Counted from the stretch's first letter, positions 41,379 through 50,995 are shown. The stretch: DNA of 64,000 nt from Sphingobacterium kitahiroshimense (GCF_025961315.1 NZ_JAOQNK010000001.1:2914001-2978000), one strand, 5' to 3'. The notes: a model not told the origin generated them from the sequence alone. Made by a program: numbers and translations.

Positions 41379-42386
41379 TTACATAATCAATCTCGACTTA
41401 AATACAATCTGTTGTGGAGCAAGATCAGGATTATTTATTTTTTCAAATAAAATCTCAGCTGCTTTCTTAGCTTGGTTTCCTGGAAATTGTTCGATACATC
41501 CCATTGGAGGATTTTCCATATATTTCCAGAGAGGATAATTAGCATAACTAATAAAGTGAATATCATGATTAAGAACCAGACCTCTGTTTCGGGCAGCCTT
41601 CATAACATCTAAAGTCACAAAGTCATTAAAAGACACAACTGCTGTAGGCCTTTCCGGTAAGGCATATAGTTTCTCCATAGCAGCCTCATTTCCCTCAGTC
41701 GTTAAATCCGTATTCACAATATACTTTTCATCATAGTCCAAGCCATTACGTTTCAAAGCGGATAAAAAGGAATTTTTGCGTTCTTCACTTGCAGGAAGCA
41801 ATTGTGGACCATTAATAAGTGCTATTTTAGCATGACCCCGAGCAACGAAAGCATCAATAGCTTCGTTCATACCCGTTGCTAGATCACTTTCAACTTTATT
41901 AATTTTAGGAATATCGGGTACACAGTCAAAGAATACAATTGGTGTTCCAGAATTTTCTAGCTTTTCAAGAAACTCAAGATTTGTGGTATTTTTACCTACT
42001 GACATTAAAACACCATCAACACGATGGCTTTTAAAGGTTTTCAAAATTCTCTCTTCTCTTTCGGCATCGTCCAAAGATTGCCCCATGATCACGGTATACT
42101 TACGGTCGTTGGAAACATTTTCAATTTCACTAATTGCAGAAGAGAAAAATGGTTCAGATAGACTTGGTAATAAAACACCGATTGTAAAAGTTTTGCGTTG
42201 CTTAAAAAATATCGCCGTTTGGTTAGGCTCATAATTCAATTCCTCAGCAACTTTTTTCACACGCATGGTCGTCACTAATCCAATACTTGGATGGTCATTC
42301 AACGCTCGAGATACAGTAGAGGGTGAAATTTTCAGCTTCTTCGCTATTTCCTTAATTGTTGTTGGTTTATCTCCTTGTATACTCAT
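41379..42386 (-). CDS. LacI family transcriptional regulator
   Basis: A 335-residue sugar-responsive repressor or activator. The N-terminal helix-turn-helix TIKEIAKKLKISPSTVSRALNDHP is at about residues 8-31, the hinge helix in EELNYEPNQTA, and the periplasmic-binding-protein-like ligand domain covers about 60-335. No sugar catabolism or transport genes are adjacent, so the target regulon cannot be inferred. In Bacteroidota many such regulators control distant or hexuronate genes. No obvious LacI-type palindrome was noticed next to its own start. Confidence 0.9.
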   Translation of the reverse strand: MSIQGDKPTTIKEIAKKLKISPSTVSRALNDHPSIGLVTTMRVKKVAEELNYEPNQTAIFFKQRKTFTIGVLLPSLSEPFFSSAISEIENVSNDRKYTVIMGQSLDDAEREERILKTFKSHRVDGVLMSVGKNTTNLEFLEKLENSGTPIVFFDCVPDIPKINKVESDLATGMNEAIDAFVARGHAKIALINGPQLLPASEERKNSFLSALKRNGLDYDEKYIVNTDLTTEGNEAAMEKLYALPERPTAVVSFNDFVTLDVMKAARNRGLVLNHDIHFISYANYPLWKYMENPPMGCIEQFPGNQAKKAAEILFEKINNPDLAPQQIVFKSRLIM

Positions 42387-42524
42387 AGTCGAATCTCACT
42401 AAATTTACATTCTGATAAATATAACATTTTTTAGCATATTTTTTAGAATTAGAGTTTAATTTTAGAAAAAAGCAATTAATTACATAAATTTAAACAACTG
42501 ATAATCAATGGCTAAATCGAAAAA

Positions 42525-43070
42525 CTAACAATCTTGATATATAAAATCATTTTTAGCTATTTGTAGCTCATCAGCTATATAATCGAGAGGCTCCAAATTG
42601 CGGAATTTTAACTCATCAACAAAATAAACCTTTAATTTAGATGCCAAAGGCCCCCACTCCATATGTTTTATTTTATTCAACTGCATAAGCGGATTCCCTT
42701 TCGTCAAAATACAGATCTGTTTATCTGCATTAACAATAGCTGTTAATAATTCTGGAATACCATCTTTCATCAATAATTTAACGGGTAAAACAGCATTAAC
42801 AAATAATCTTTCGAAATGCTCTTTATACTTTAAATCAAAATGAAAAACTTCGGCAGCATGTTCAAAGATCATATCTTCTCCTTGACTATCTAGATGATTC
42901 TTAAAAAATGTAACCAAATCAGCCTGAGGAGGAAAGGTCTCTGTAAATTCAAGAAAATTAGCAAAAAGATAATAGACCTGTAATAAATAGTCCCGTTTTG
43001 GATAAATAACGTCATCCAGTTCAAAAATAAATACCTTTTTATCCGTTGGGAAATCTTGATATCTTAACAT
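42525..43070 (-). CDS. Degenerate HAD-superfamily protein
   Basis: A 181-residue protein resembling a HAD hydrolase of the FDLDDTLY type. Motif I reads FELDDVIYP, so the nucleophilic Asp is Glu. Motif II is CILTKGNP (Thr kept), while the chain ends at DFIYQDC, where motif IV (GDxxxD) should be, so the Mg-binding acids are lost. It is therefore probably not a phosphatase. I chose the ATG at 43070 because the region upstream codes for the end of the preceding gene in another frame. It follows that gene by 7 bases. Its function is unknown. Confidence 0.7.
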   Translation of the reverse strand: MLRYQDFPTDKKVFIFELDDVIYPKRDYLLQVYYLFANFLEFTETFPPQADLVTFFKNHLDSQGEDMIFEHAAEVFHFDLKYKEHFERLFVNAVLPVKLLMKDGIPELLTAIVNADKQICILTKGNPLMQLNKIKHMEWGPLASKLKVYFVDELKFRNLEPLDYIADELQIAKNDFIYQDC

Positions 43071-43077
43071 AAAACAA

Positions 43078-43566
43078 TTAATCTTTTGAAACAGCACATA
43101 AGGCAAAATCATCACCTGAATCCGATACCACAAACAAACCATCCAATCCAGGATGTTCAGTTGTAAAATCATCAATCAATGACTTACCATCAACTAATAA
43201 AGCAAGTGATAATTCTTTTGGTGGATTTTCAATCACATAGTAATCTTGTAAAACATCCTGAGCTGGAACAATTACCTTAATATCATATTCTTCAAATAAT
43301 ATTTTGGCCACGGCTAGAGGTTCAAATTCATAACCTCCCAATGGCAGGACATAGTCAATCTGATGATCTAAACTTATTTTTAATACTTCGTGAGCATAGG
43401 TTGGCATTAACCCCGCAGGCAATTTAAAATACTTGCCTGAATTTAATAACAGTGATGGAATCTCCTCAGAACTCGCAAAAAAGATTTCAAATTCATCCCC
43501 TAATAGCTTTGCAATACGTTGCCCAAGCCCTCTAGTTCCAAAGGTTATTAGTATTCTTTTTTTCAT
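43078..43566 (-). CDS. Lone pre-ATP-grasp-like domain protein
   Basis: A 162-residue cytoplasmic protein starting MKKRILITFGTRGLGQRIAKLLG. The pattern of a Rossmann-like beta-alpha start, followed by YVLPLGGYEFEPLAVAKILF and VIVPAQDVLQDYY, is like the N-terminal domain of ATP-grasp ligases (CarB/PylC type). However, the ATP-grasp domain itself is absent. It forms a two-gene unit with the degenerate HAD protein downstream. I regard the domain resemblance as moderate and propose no function. Confidence 0.55.
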   Translation of the reverse strand: MKKRILITFGTRGLGQRIAKLLGDEFEIFFASSEEIPSLLLNSGKYFKLPAGLMPTYAHEVLKISLDHQIDYVLPLGGYEFEPLAVAKILFEEYDIKVIVPAQDVLQDYYVIENPPKELSLALLVDGKSLIDDFTTEHPGLDGLFVVSDSGDDFALCAVSKD

Positions 43567-43662
43567 CAGAATAAAGTGTTTTTTTAAGCGTTAAAGTTAT
43601 TATGAGCAATACATTTATCGCGGTTTATGTATTCTAAGTGACTTATAATGACTGTATACATA

Positions 43663-44319
43663 CTATACGATCACAATTCCATCACGCATATGAATAGTAC
43701 GGTCCGAAATACGTGCCAGCTCTTCATTATGAGTAACGATGACAAAAGTTTGTTCAAATTTATCCCTTAGGTCAAAAAACAACTGATGTAATGCTGTAGC
43801 ATTTTCAGAATCTAGATTTCCTGAAGGTTCATCTGCCAAAATAATAAAAGGGTTATTAATTAAGGCACGAGCAACAGATACACGTTGTTGTTCTCCACCA
43901 GACATTTGAGTCGGCTTATGGCTAGCCCGATGTGCTACACCTAATAAATCCAATATCTCCATCGCACGAACTTCTGCATCTTTGCGCCCCACACCTTTAA
44001 TAAATGCTGGGATACACACATTTTCCAAAGCCGTAAATTCTGGGAGTAGGTGATGGAACTGAAAAACAAACCCGATATGTTCATTGCGAAAGGCACTCAG
44101 TTTTTTTGCATTCAGTGCACTGATGTTGGTTCCATTGATATACAGTTCTCCCTTATCTGCTAAATCCAAGGTCCCTAAAATGTGAAGAAGCGTACTTTTT
44201 CCAGCTCCAGAAGCTCCAACAATACTCACAATTTCACCCTTTGCAACTTCTATATCCACCCCTTTTAATATAGGTAAAGGACCGTATGATTTGAAAATAC
44301 TTTTGGCTTGTAACATCAT
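43663..44319 (-). CDS. lolD: Lipoprotein-releasing ABC ATPase, LolD-like
   Basis: A 218-residue ABC ATPase. Walker A is GASGAGKST (about residues 36-44), the signature is [15 protein letters not shown], Walker B is [11 protein letters not shown] and the H-loop is [25 protein letters not shown] sequence ([12 protein letters not shown]) is the strongest sign of LolD, the ATPase that drives release of lipoproteins from the inner membrane. LolC/E-type permease genes are not next to it. MM at the start leaves 44319 or 44316 as the initiation codon. Confidence 0.88.
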   Translation of the reverse strand: MMLQAKSIFKSYGPLPILKGVDIEVAKGEIVSIVGASGAGKSTLLHILGTLDLADKGELYINGTNISALNAKKLSAFRNEHIGFVFQFHHLLPEFTALENVCIPAFIKGVGRKDAEVRAMEILDLLGVAHRASHKPTQMSGGEQQRVSVARALINNPFIILADEPSGNLDSENATALHQLFFDLRDKFEQTFVIVTHNEELARISDRTIHMRDGIVIV

Positions 44320-44439
44320 ATGACAAAGTTAAATATTTTTTATGAACAAAACCTTTGAATAAATCAAGACCTTTTAACTCCATATCCGCCAAGTAGTATA
44401 TAATAAAAGTCAATTTAAGCTAAATTTATGCTTCAGAAC

Positions 44440-44470
44440 TTGACCATTCACTTAAAAAATAATACTTTTA
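44440..44470 (+). promoter_or_regulatory. Promoter of sucC
   Basis: TTG (44440-44442), 20-base spacer, and TACTTTTA (44463-44470; one mismatch to TAnnTTTG), 19 bases before the start codon. Confidence 0.6.
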
Positions 44471-44489
44471 CAACACAAACATTTTTGCA

Positions 44490-45683
44490 ATGAACATTCA
44501 CGAATATCAAGGAAAAGAAATACTTAAAAGTTTTGGCGTAAGAGTACAAGAAGGTATTGTTGCTGAAACTCCAGAGCAAGCTGTAGAAGCTGCTAAAAAA
44601 TTGAAAGAAGAATACAATTCTGACTGGGTTGTAATCAAGGCTCAAATTCATGCTGGTGGTCGCGGTAAAGGTGGTGGCGTTAAATTAGCTAAAAACCTAG
44701 AAGAAGTATCACAACGTGCTACAGATATCATCGGTATGCAATTAGTAACTCCTCAAACTGGCGCTGAAGGTAAAAAAGTAAATAAAGTATTAGTTGCTCA
44801 AGATGTTTACTATCCTGGTGAAAGTGAAACTAAAGAATTTTATGTATCTGTGTTATTAGACCGTGCTAAAGGTCGTAATATCATTATGTATTCTACAGAA
44901 GGTGGAATGGATATTGAAGAAGTAGCAGAGAAAACTCCAAACTTAATCTTCAAAGAAGAAATCGACCCTAAAGTTGGTTTACAAGGTTTCCAAGCACGTA
45001 AAATTGCTTTCAACTTAGGCTTAACTGGTGGTGCACATAAAGAAATGGTGAAATTCGTTGCTGCTTTATATAAAGCATACGATTCAACAGATTCTTCTAT
45101 GTTCGAAATCAATCCTGTATTAAAAACATCTGATGATAAAATCTTAGCTGTAGATGCGAAAGTAGACTTAGATGAGAACGCATTATACCGTCACCCGGAT
45201 TATGCAGCATTACGTGATGTAACGGAAGAAGATCCTACAGAAGTTGAAGCTGGTAAATCTAACTTAAACTATGTAAAACTTGACGGTAACGTAGGTTGTA
45301 TGGTAAATGGTGCTGGTCTTGCAATGGCAACTATGGATATCATCAAAATTGCTGGTGGTGAGCCTGCTAACTTCCTAGATGTAGGTGGTACTGCAAATGC
45401 TGAAACGGTAAAAGCTGGTTTCAATATCATTTTATCAGATCCAAATGTAAAAGCAATCTTAATTAACATCTTCGGTGGTATCGTTCGTTGTGACCGTGTT
45501 GCGCAAGGTGTAATCGATGCTTATAATGAAATCGGAAATATTCCTGTGCCAATTATCGTACGTCTTCAAGGTACAAATGCTGCTGAAGCGAAAAAATTAA
45601 TTGATGATTCAGGCTTACAAGTTTATTCTGCAATTCAATTACAAGAAGCTGCTGAATTAGTAACTAAAGTATTAAAAGGATAA
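44490..45683 (+). CDS. sucC: Succinyl-CoA synthetase beta subunit
   Basis: The 397-residue ADP/GDP-forming ligase subunit of the TCA cycle. The start [12 protein letters not shown], the ATP-grasp residues [18 protein letters not shown] (about 45-62), the [12 protein letters not shown] metal-binding segment, and the C-terminal CoA-ligase domain with [14 protein letters not shown] are all typical. The alpha subunit gene sucD is not downstream; a terminator closes the transcript, so the two subunits are encoded separately, as I recall for many Bacteroidota. Strong codon bias (repeated preferred codons) suggests high expression. Confidence 0.96.
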   Translation: MNIHEYQGKEILKSFGVRVQEGIVAETPEQAVEAAKKLKEEYNSDWVVIKAQIHAGGRGKGGGVKLAKNLEEVSQRATDIIGMQLVTPQTGAEGKKVNKVLVAQDVYYPGESETKEFYVSVLLDRAKGRNIIMYSTEGGMDIEEVAEKTPNLIFKEEIDPKVGLQGFQARKIAFNLGLTGGAHKEMVKFVAALYKAYDSTDSSMFEINPVLKTSDDKILAVDAKVDLDENALYRHPDYAALRDVTEEDPTEVEAGKSNLNYVKLDGNVGCMVNGAGLAMATMDIIKIAGGEPANFLDVGGTANAETVKAGFNIILSDPNVKAILINIFGGIVRCDRVAQGVIDAYNEIGNIPVPIIVRLQGTNAAEAKKLIDDSGLQVYSAIQLQEAAELVTKVLKG

Positions 45684-45705
45684 TTCTTCCCTTTAAAACA
45701 ATATC

Positions 45706-45736
45706 AAAAGCCTCTGAAATCTCAGAGGCTTTTTTA
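45706..45736 (+). terminator. Terminator after sucC
   Basis: A 12-bp stem (AAAAGCCTCTGA/TCAGAGGCTTTT) with a 4-base loop and T-run. Confidence 0.85.
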
Positions 45737-45793
45737 ATTAAAACAAATACCGAATATTTCTAAATAAATAAAGGATTTTTATAAATTATACCC

Positions 45794-45801
45794 TATTTTT
45801 G
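45794..45801 (+). promoter_or_regulatory. Candidate -7 box of asnS
   Basis: TATTTTTG lies 66 bases upstream of the start codon. The -33 position is not TTG. It would leave a leader of about 60 bases without an obvious structure. Confidence 0.4.
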
Positions 45802-45867
45802 AGTTTCATACAAAAAAATAAGATCCTGATCTATTATTTAGACCTGATTTGAAATGCCACAATAAAA

Positions 45868-47313
45868 ATGGAACATACACGTATAAAAGAATTATTAAAT
45901 GCCACTGAATTTGGGCATGAAGTTATTGTTAAAGGATGGGTTAAAACTTTCCGAAACAATCAATTTATAGCAATCAATGATGGATCTTCCATTCACAACA
46001 TCCAAGCAGTAGTTGATTTTGAAAACACACCCGATGCTTTATTAAAAAGGATCACAACAGGTGCTGCATTACGCGTAAAAGGAAATTTAATTGAATCACA
46101 AGGTAAAGGTCAAAAAGTTGAGATCAAAGTAAATGAGTTGACGATCTTAGGTGATTCAGATGCTGAAAAATATCCTTTGCAACCTAAAAAACACAGCTTA
46201 GAATTTTTACGTGAAATCGCTCACTTACGTTTCCGTACAACGACATTCAATGCTGTCTTTAAAGTACGTAATGCCTTAGCATTTGCTGTTCACAAATTCT
46301 TCAATGACAAAGATTTTGTTTACATGCATACGCCAATTATTACTGGCTCTGATGCAGAGGGTGCTGGTGAAATGTTCCGTGTAACTTCATTAGATCTTAA
46401 TAATATTCCACGTACAGAAAATGGTGATATTGATTTTAAAGAAGACTTTTTTGGTAAATCTACTAATCTAACCGTATCAGGACAATTAGAAGGTGAATTA
46501 GCGGCTATGGCCCTTGGGAATATCTATACCTTTGGTCCAACTTTCCGAGCTGAAAATTCTAATACAACCCGTCACTTAGCAGAATTCTGGATGATTGAAC
46601 CAGAAATGGCATTTTATGAGTTGGAAGATAACATGGATTTAGCAGAAGATTTGTTGAAGTATGTCATCAAGTATGCGCTGGATACCTGTCCTGAAGAAAT
46701 TGAATTTTTAAAAACACGTTTATTAGAAGAGGAGAAAAATAAACCTACGACAGAAAGAGCAGAATTAAATCTAATAGATAAATTAACGTTTGTACTGAAT
46801 AATGATTTCGAACGCGTAACCTATACAGAAGCGATCGACATATTGAAGCGCAGTAAACCAAATCAAAAGAAACAATTTAAATACTTAATTGATGAATGGG
46901 GAGCTGATTTACAGTCCGAGCACGAACGTTATTTAGTAGAGAAACATTATAAAAAACCGGTGATCCTGATTGATTATCCAGCGGAGATCAAATCATTTTA
47001 TATGAAGCAAAATGATGTAGATGCTAATGGACACAAAACAGTACGCGCGATGGATATTCTTTTCCCGGGAATCGGTGAAATGGTGGGCGGATCACAACGT
47101 GAAGAAAACTTAGATAAGTTATTATCACGTATGGCTGAAGTCAACATCCCTGCGGAAGAAATGGAATGGTTCTTAGATACACGTCGTTATGGCTCAGCTC
47201 CGCATTCCGGTTTTGGACTAGGATTCGAGCGTTTGGTATTATTTGTAACAGGAATGACCAATATTAGAGATGTTATTCCGTTCCCTCGTACACCGAACAA
47301 CGCAGAATTTTAA
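45868..47313 (+). CDS. asnS: Asparagine--tRNA ligase
   Basis: A 481-residue class IIb synthetase charging tRNA-Asn. The N-terminal OB-fold anticodon domain includes [18 protein letters not shown] (about residues 23-40). The catalytic domain shows motif 2 ([22 protein letters not shown]) and motif 3 ([16 protein letters not shown]). [19 protein letters not shown] is specific to AsnRS rather than AspRS. A possible internal insertion at about residues 275-330 is normal for Bacteroidota AsnRS. It is monocistronic with its own terminator. Confidence 0.96.
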   Translation: MEHTRIKELLNATEFGHEVIVKGWVKTFRNNQFIAINDGSSIHNIQAVVDFENTPDALLKRITTGAALRVKGNLIESQGKGQKVEIKVNELTILGDSDAEKYPLQPKKHSLEFLREIAHLRFRTTTFNAVFKVRNALAFAVHKFFNDKDFVYMHTPIITGSDAEGAGEMFRVTSLDLNNIPRTENGDIDFKEDFFGKSTNLTVSGQLEGELAAMALGNIYTFGPTFRAENSNTTRHLAEFWMIEPEMAFYELEDNMDLAEDLLKYVIKYALDTCPEEIEFLKTRLLEEEKNKPTTERAELNLIDKLTFVLNNDFERVTYTEAIDILKRSKPNQKKQFKYLIDEWGADLQSEHERYLVEKHYKKPVILIDYPAEIKSFYMKQNDVDANGHKTVRAMDILFPGIGEMVGGSQREENLDKLLSRMAEVNIPAEEMEWFLDTRRYGSAPHSGFGLGFERLVLFVTGMTNIRDVIPFPRTPNNAEF

Positions 47314-47335
47314 TCGATAACAATACGATAGCAAG

Positions 47336-47366
47336 CGGTCAAAACATATCCAGTTTTGACCGTTTT
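47336..47366 (+). terminator. Terminator after asnS
   Basis: A 10-bp perfect stem (CGGTCAAAAC/GTTTTGACCG), 7-base loop, and TTTTTCTTTT tail. Confidence 0.85.
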
Positions 47367-47413
47367 TCTTTTATCTATAAATAATTTGTAATTTAGTACT
47401 ATATCTCAACGTT

Positions 47414-48034
47414 ATGTTAGTCCGAATTTACGATAATAACCCCAATGAAAAGTCAATACAGCAAGTTGTTGACGTTCTAAAAAAAGGTGGAGTCATCATC
47501 TACCCCACCGATACGGTTTATGGTATAGGATGCGACATTACAAATCAGAAAGCAATAGAAAAAGTTTGTGAAATTAGAGGATTAAAGGCAGATAAAGCCA
47601 ATCTATCCTTTATTTGCTATGACTTGACAGATATATCTTTGTATACCAAACCATTTGATACAACCGTTTTTAGAGTATTAAAAAAAGCCCTTCCAGGTCC
47701 ATTTACATTTATCTTTAATGCCAGCAGTCAAGTTCCAAAATTATTAAGTTCCAAAAAGAAAACAGTGGGTATCCGTGTTCCTGATAATAATATCGTACGC
47801 GAAATCGTACGTGTGCTTGGTAATCCCATTGTAACAGCCTCCATTCGAGATGAAGATGACATTCTAGAGTATTCAACAGATCCAGAATTGATCCATGAAA
47901 AATATGAAAATCTAGTCGATTTAGTAATTGATGGTGGTTATGGTGATAATGTTGCTTCTACAGTAGTTGACCTTACAGAGGGCGAATTTGAAGTTATCAG
48001 AGCTGGCAAAGGAAACTTAGAGGAATATCTATAA
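47414..48034 (+). CDS. Threonylcarbamoyl-AMP synthase family protein (YrdC/Sua5)
   Basis: A 206-residue YrdC-domain protein that makes threonylcarbamoyl-AMP for the tRNA t6A37 modification, or a close YciO paralogue. GGVIIYPTDTVYGIGCDI (about residues 25-42) and the KRxK-type RGLKADKANLSFICYDL match the family, as does GIRVPDNNIVREIV. YciO-like proteins are similar in length and lack the Sua5 C-terminal domain, so TsaC or YciO cannot be separated here. Its last six bases overlap the convergent SRPBCC gene. Confidence 0.85.
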   Translation: MLVRIYDNNPNEKSIQQVVDVLKKGGVIIYPTDTVYGIGCDITNQKAIEKVCEIRGLKADKANLSFICYDLTDISLYTKPFDTTVFRVLKKALPGPFTFIFNASSQVPKLLSSKKKTVGIRVPDNNIVREIVRVLGNPIVTASIRDEDDILEYSTDPELIHEKYENLVDLVIDGGYGDNVASTVVDLTEGEFEVIRAGKGNLEEYL

Positions 48035-48475
48035 AATATTCCTGTTCTCCACCTGTTTCTTTAAAGCTTCATTAAAAGACTTAAAACCATTGGAGGTTAC
48101 ACCATAAATCATCTTTCGAAAAAAATAAACCAACACTCCGGAAAAGTATTCACCTTGAGTCACAACTGTTGCATGATCAGATTTTTTTTCGAGTATAAAA
48201 TAATGTTCGCCATCGAACAAACCTGGAATAAAAAGACTGCCCTTCCAACGAAGCTCCTTCTGAGGATTGATAACTAAAAATATCGGATTCATGGTCATAC
48301 TTGGTCCATCAGGCTGTTCCAATCTAACCTTCGATCTTTCTCCAACGCTTGGAATAGAAAAAAAATGCTTAATTGTAGGGCTCCAGATAGAGTAACTATT
48401 AAAATCAGCTAATACATTCCAAACTGATTCGATTGATGTATTAATAGTAATTGTCTGTTCGATATGTGCTTTCAT
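48029..48475 (-). CDS. SRPBCC family protein
   Basis: A 148-residue single-domain protein with the START/Bet v1-like fold typical of SRPBCC polyketide-cyclase-like proteins (start TITINTSIESVWNVLADFNSYSIW; FIPGLFDGEHYFILEKK later). Such proteins bind hydrophobic ligands; the ligand is unknown. Its stop codon lies inside the yrdC-like gene on the other strand. It follows the Crp-type regulator by 44 bases and may share its transcript. Confidence 0.83.
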   Translation of the reverse strand: MKAHIEQTITINTSIESVWNVLADFNSYSIWSPTIKHFFSIPSVGERSKVRLEQPDGPSMTMNPIFLVINPQKELRWKGSLFIPGLFDGEHYFILEKKSDHATVVTQGEYFSGVLVYFFRKMIYGVTSNGFKSFNEALKKQVENRNIL

Positions 48476-48519
48476 ATACCAAAACTAGTATATTAAAATA
48501 ACCATACACTTGACTTTTA

Positions 48520-49092
48520 TCAAGAATTAATTTTTGCTCTTATTCGGCTCAATGTTTCTGGAGACATACCCAGTACAGACGCAATGTATTGAAGCGGCAC
48601 TCGGTTAAACAGCGCTTTATGCTGTTCAAAATATAAATGATAGCGTTCTTCGGCCGTATGCGCTATAAAGTTATATATGCGCTCTTCCAATTGTAAAAAA
48701 CATTTGGCTATAAATCTTTTTTCCAACCGGTTCCAATCAGGGATCTGCTGTTCAAATAAAAGATAATCCTGTTTAGAAATGGAAAGTAACTTCGTATCCT
48801 CTAAGACCTGAATACTCCATCTGGCAGGCTCATCAAAAAGAAACGAAGATAAATCAGTAACGAAGTACCCCTCCTGCCCTATCCATTGCGTAACCTCGCC
48901 TGAAGCATTTTCTTTAAACACGCGGACAATACCCGACTGAATAAAACTCAATCGATCACAGCGTTTACCGTGCTCTAAAAAATATGTTCCTTTTAAAAGA
49001 TCCTCTTCGACAAAAGAAGATAATATGGCGGTCAGATTATTGTGGGAAACATCAAAAAGCTTCGCAATTTGATCTTGAAAAAATGTATTCAT
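48520..49092 (-). CDS. Crp/Fnr-family transcriptional regulator
   Basis: A 190-residue regulator. The cyclic-nucleotide-binding-like beta roll covers about residues 10-125 (TYFLEHGKRCDRLSFIQSGIVRVF). The C-terminal helix-turn-helix is short, with LQYIASVLGMSPETLSRIRAKI at the very end, a layout common for Bacteroidota Crp-type proteins. The cAMP-contacting residues are not conserved, so a different or no ligand is likely. A good Shine-Dalgarno sequence (AGGAG) is just before the start. The SRPBCC gene downstream is a candidate target or operon partner. Confidence 0.87.
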   Translation of the reverse strand: MNTFFQDQIAKLFDVSHNNLTAILSSFVEEDLLKGTYFLEHGKRCDRLSFIQSGIVRVFKENASGEVTQWIGQEGYFVTDLSSFLFDEPARWSIQVLEDTKLLSISKQDYLLFEQQIPDWNRLEKRFIAKCFLQLEERIYNFIAHTAEERYHLYFEQHKALFNRVPLQYIASVLGMSPETLSRIRAKINS

Positions 49093-49121
49093 CTCCTAAT
49101 ACTGAAGATTTGAGAATTAAA

Positions 49122-49448
49122 TTATAAAACGACAAGTTCTTCAACGATGACGTGACCAACATGCTCATTGACTCGTCCCAATATCTGCCTGCGCATTAAA
49201 ACAAGTTCATTTTTAATTACAGCAGACTCGACCTTTACAAAGAGCTTTTTGTCTTTAATATAGATCTGTTTTGTCCGATTGGCAATAGCCTTACCTATCA
49301 ACGTTGGCCATACTGCCAGAATAGAAGTTTCTTCAAATTTACGTTTCAATTTGTAAACATCCAAAAGACGGTCGATCGCCTCTTTTATTGTGATATCATC
49401 ACTCGAACGAATATATTCCAATCCGCCCTTATACTTCTTATTATACAT
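49122..49448 (-). CDS. DciA-like DUF721 protein
   Basis: A protein of about 108 residues of the DUF721 family (ITIKEAIDRLLDVYKLKRKFEET, then AVWPTLIGKAIANRTKQIYIKDKKLFVKVES). In bacteria without DnaC/DnaI, DciA helps load the replicative helicase DnaB; for the single-domain form that role is inferred. I chose the ATG at 49448 because GGAGG precedes it by 8 bases; GTG at 49457 is an alternative. It overlaps the recF stop by 8 bases, a genuine replication/repair neighbourhood. Confidence 0.85.
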   Translation of the reverse strand: MYNKKYKGGLEYIRSSDDITIKEAIDRLLDVYKLKRKFEETSILAVWPTLIGKAIANRTKQIYIKDKKLFVKVESAVIKNELVLMRRQILGRVNEHVGHVIVEELVVL

Positions 49449-50544
49449 AAACTTCACCTCCTGCTATGTCAAAGATACGCACTGGACTGGCAATCGCATC
49501 AAAAATTCGCTTAATTCTTTTTGCATCTGTATCTGTTAGAAAAATTTGACCAAATTCATCATCAGATACCATCTGCATCAGTTTGTGCGTACGTTTATCA
49601 TCCAATTTGTCAAAAATATCATCCAAAAGCAATAGCGGTTTAAAGCCTTTCTTTTGTTGAAAAAAGGAATACTGTGCTAATTTTAGTGCAATTAAAAATG
49701 ATTTTTGCTGACCCTGAGAACCAAATTTTTTCAAGGGCATACCTCCGTGGATGGTGAAAATTAGATCATCTTTATGTATACCCACTGTGGTTCTCTCCAG
49801 TGCGCGGTCGCGTTCCAGATTCTTTTCCAAAATGTTCAAAAATGAATCTTCCATCAAAGGAGATTCATAGACAAGCTGGACAGTCTCTGCATTTTCAGTC
49901 AGGTATAAGTAATGCCGATCAAATTCCGGCTGAAATTCAGCCATAAAAGCAATACGTTTATTATAAATGACAGTACCAACTTCATCGAGTTGCATGTTTA
50001 GCACTTCAACAAGACCAAGATCCAATACCCCAATTTGTTTGGCCAGCTTTAATAGCATATTACGCTGGGCAATGATTTTATTGTAAATAATAAGCGTATC
50101 CAGATATTTATTATCTGTCTGCGAGATGACATTATCGATAAATTTACGGCGTTCTTCACTGCCATCAGTAATAATTAGGGTATCATTAGGAGAGATCATT
50201 ACCAAAGGAAACTGACCGATATGATCAGCCAATCTAGGATAATCCTTTTTATTTTTCTTAAATTGTTTCTTTTGATTACGTTTGATGCTACAGGAAATAA
50301 CATCTTGAAATTCGTTTTTTTCGAATGAACCCTGCAACATAAACCAGTCTTGGCCCTGTTTAATATGTTGCGAGTCGATGGGATTAAAATAACTTTTACA
50401 TAGGGAAAGATAATGTATAGCATCCAAAAGATTGGTTTTACCAACACCATTATCCCCCGCAAAAGCATTTACCTCCGGTAGGAATTCTAAAGAAGACTCT
50501 GAATAATTTTTAAAATTTAAAACTGAAAGCTGACGCAACCACAT
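49441..50544 (-). CDS. recF: DNA replication and repair protein RecF
   Basis: A 367-residue SMC-like ATPase that loads RecA at gaps together with RecO and RecR. Walker A is GDNGVGKTNLLDAIH (about residues 31-45), the signature is FGSQGQQKSFLIALKLAQ, and Walker B is LLLLDDIFDKLD. The start MWLRQLSVLNFKNY is the classical RecF start. It is translationally coupled to the DciA-like gene downstream. A perfect -7 box TATCTTTG is four bases before the start codon, and an inverted repeat overlaps it upstream. Confidence 0.95.
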   Translation of the reverse strand: MWLRQLSVLNFKNYSESSLEFLPEVNAFAGDNGVGKTNLLDAIHYLSLCKSYFNPIDSQHIKQGQDWFMLQGSFEKNEFQDVISCSIKRNQKKQFKKNKKDYPRLADHIGQFPLVMISPNDTLIITDGSEERRKFIDNVISQTDNKYLDTLIIYNKIIAQRNMLLKLAKQIGVLDLGLVEVLNMQLDEVGTVIYNKRIAFMAEFQPEFDRHYLYLTENAETVQLVYESPLMEDSFLNILEKNLERDRALERTTVGIHKDDLIFTIHGGMPLKKFGSQGQQKSFLIALKLAQYSFFQQKKGFKPLLLLDDIFDKLDDKRTHKLMQMVSDDEFGQIFLTDTDAKRIKRIFDAIASPVRIFDIAGGEVYV

Positions 50545-50548
50545 AGCA

Positions 50549-50570
50549 CAAAGATACGCTATTTAGCGTA
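50549..50570 (-). promoter_or_regulatory. recF promoter with overlapping inverted repeat
   Basis: The minus strand shows TATCTTTG (50556-50549) four bases before the recF ATG. A perfect 7-bp inverted repeat with 2-base centre (TACGCTA/TAGCGTA, 50555-50561 and 50564-50570) abuts and overlaps the upstream end of this box. It is suited to being an operator; the binding protein is unknown. Confidence 0.5.
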
Positions 50571-50579
50571 GCAACTCAT

Positions 50580-50903
50580 CTATTTTATTTCTTCAAAATC
50601 CACAAATTCACCAGCATTGTCAGCCACTTTTCTTTTTGACTCTTGTTTAGGTGGAACATAATCTACCGATATACGACCATCTGTTTTTGGAGCTGATTGC
50701 GAACTGTTATTATTTTGACCAAATGTTTCATAATGGAACGAGCCACCACCATTGGTATAGGTAGAGCCACCTTGTTGCTGCGCTTTTTTCATAAGCTTTT
50801 CTGCAGCCTTACGCATTGCAAATGGTAATATTAATCGAATTAAGAATTTAACTAAATACCATACAGCGAATGCAATCAATAAAAATTTTAATAATCCTGC
50901 CAT
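50580..50903 (-). CDS. DUF4834 domain-containing protein
   Basis: A 107-residue protein with one N-terminal membrane helix (about residues 4-28, LLKFLLIAFAVWYLVKFLIRLILPF), a short basic region, a Gly/Ser/Asn-rich linker and a conserved C-terminal DGRISVDYVPP segment. I recognise it as the Bacteroidota DUF4834 family; its function is unknown. It stands immediately upstream of recF on the same strand, an arrangement that I recall as recurrent, but recF has its own promoter. A -7 box TATTTTTG is at 50937-50930. Confidence 0.85.
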   Translation of the reverse strand: MAGLLKFLLIAFAVWYLVKFLIRLILPFAMRKAAEKLMKKAQQQGGSTYTNGGGSFHYETFGQNNNSSQSAPKTDGRISVDYVPPKQESKRKVADNAGEFVDFEEIK

Positions 50904-50995
50904 AACTTTATATTCGTTGTCATTTTAATCAAAAATAAAGAATCTCGTTCAAAACAGTTGTCTTAAAAATGTCAGTATATTCGATTTAACAATTT

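Noticed and set aside
43071..43175. Longer N-terminus for the degenerate HAD protein
   Set aside because: The extension overlaps the end of the upstream gene in another frame and looks like out-of-frame translation; the ATG at 43070 fits the fold start.
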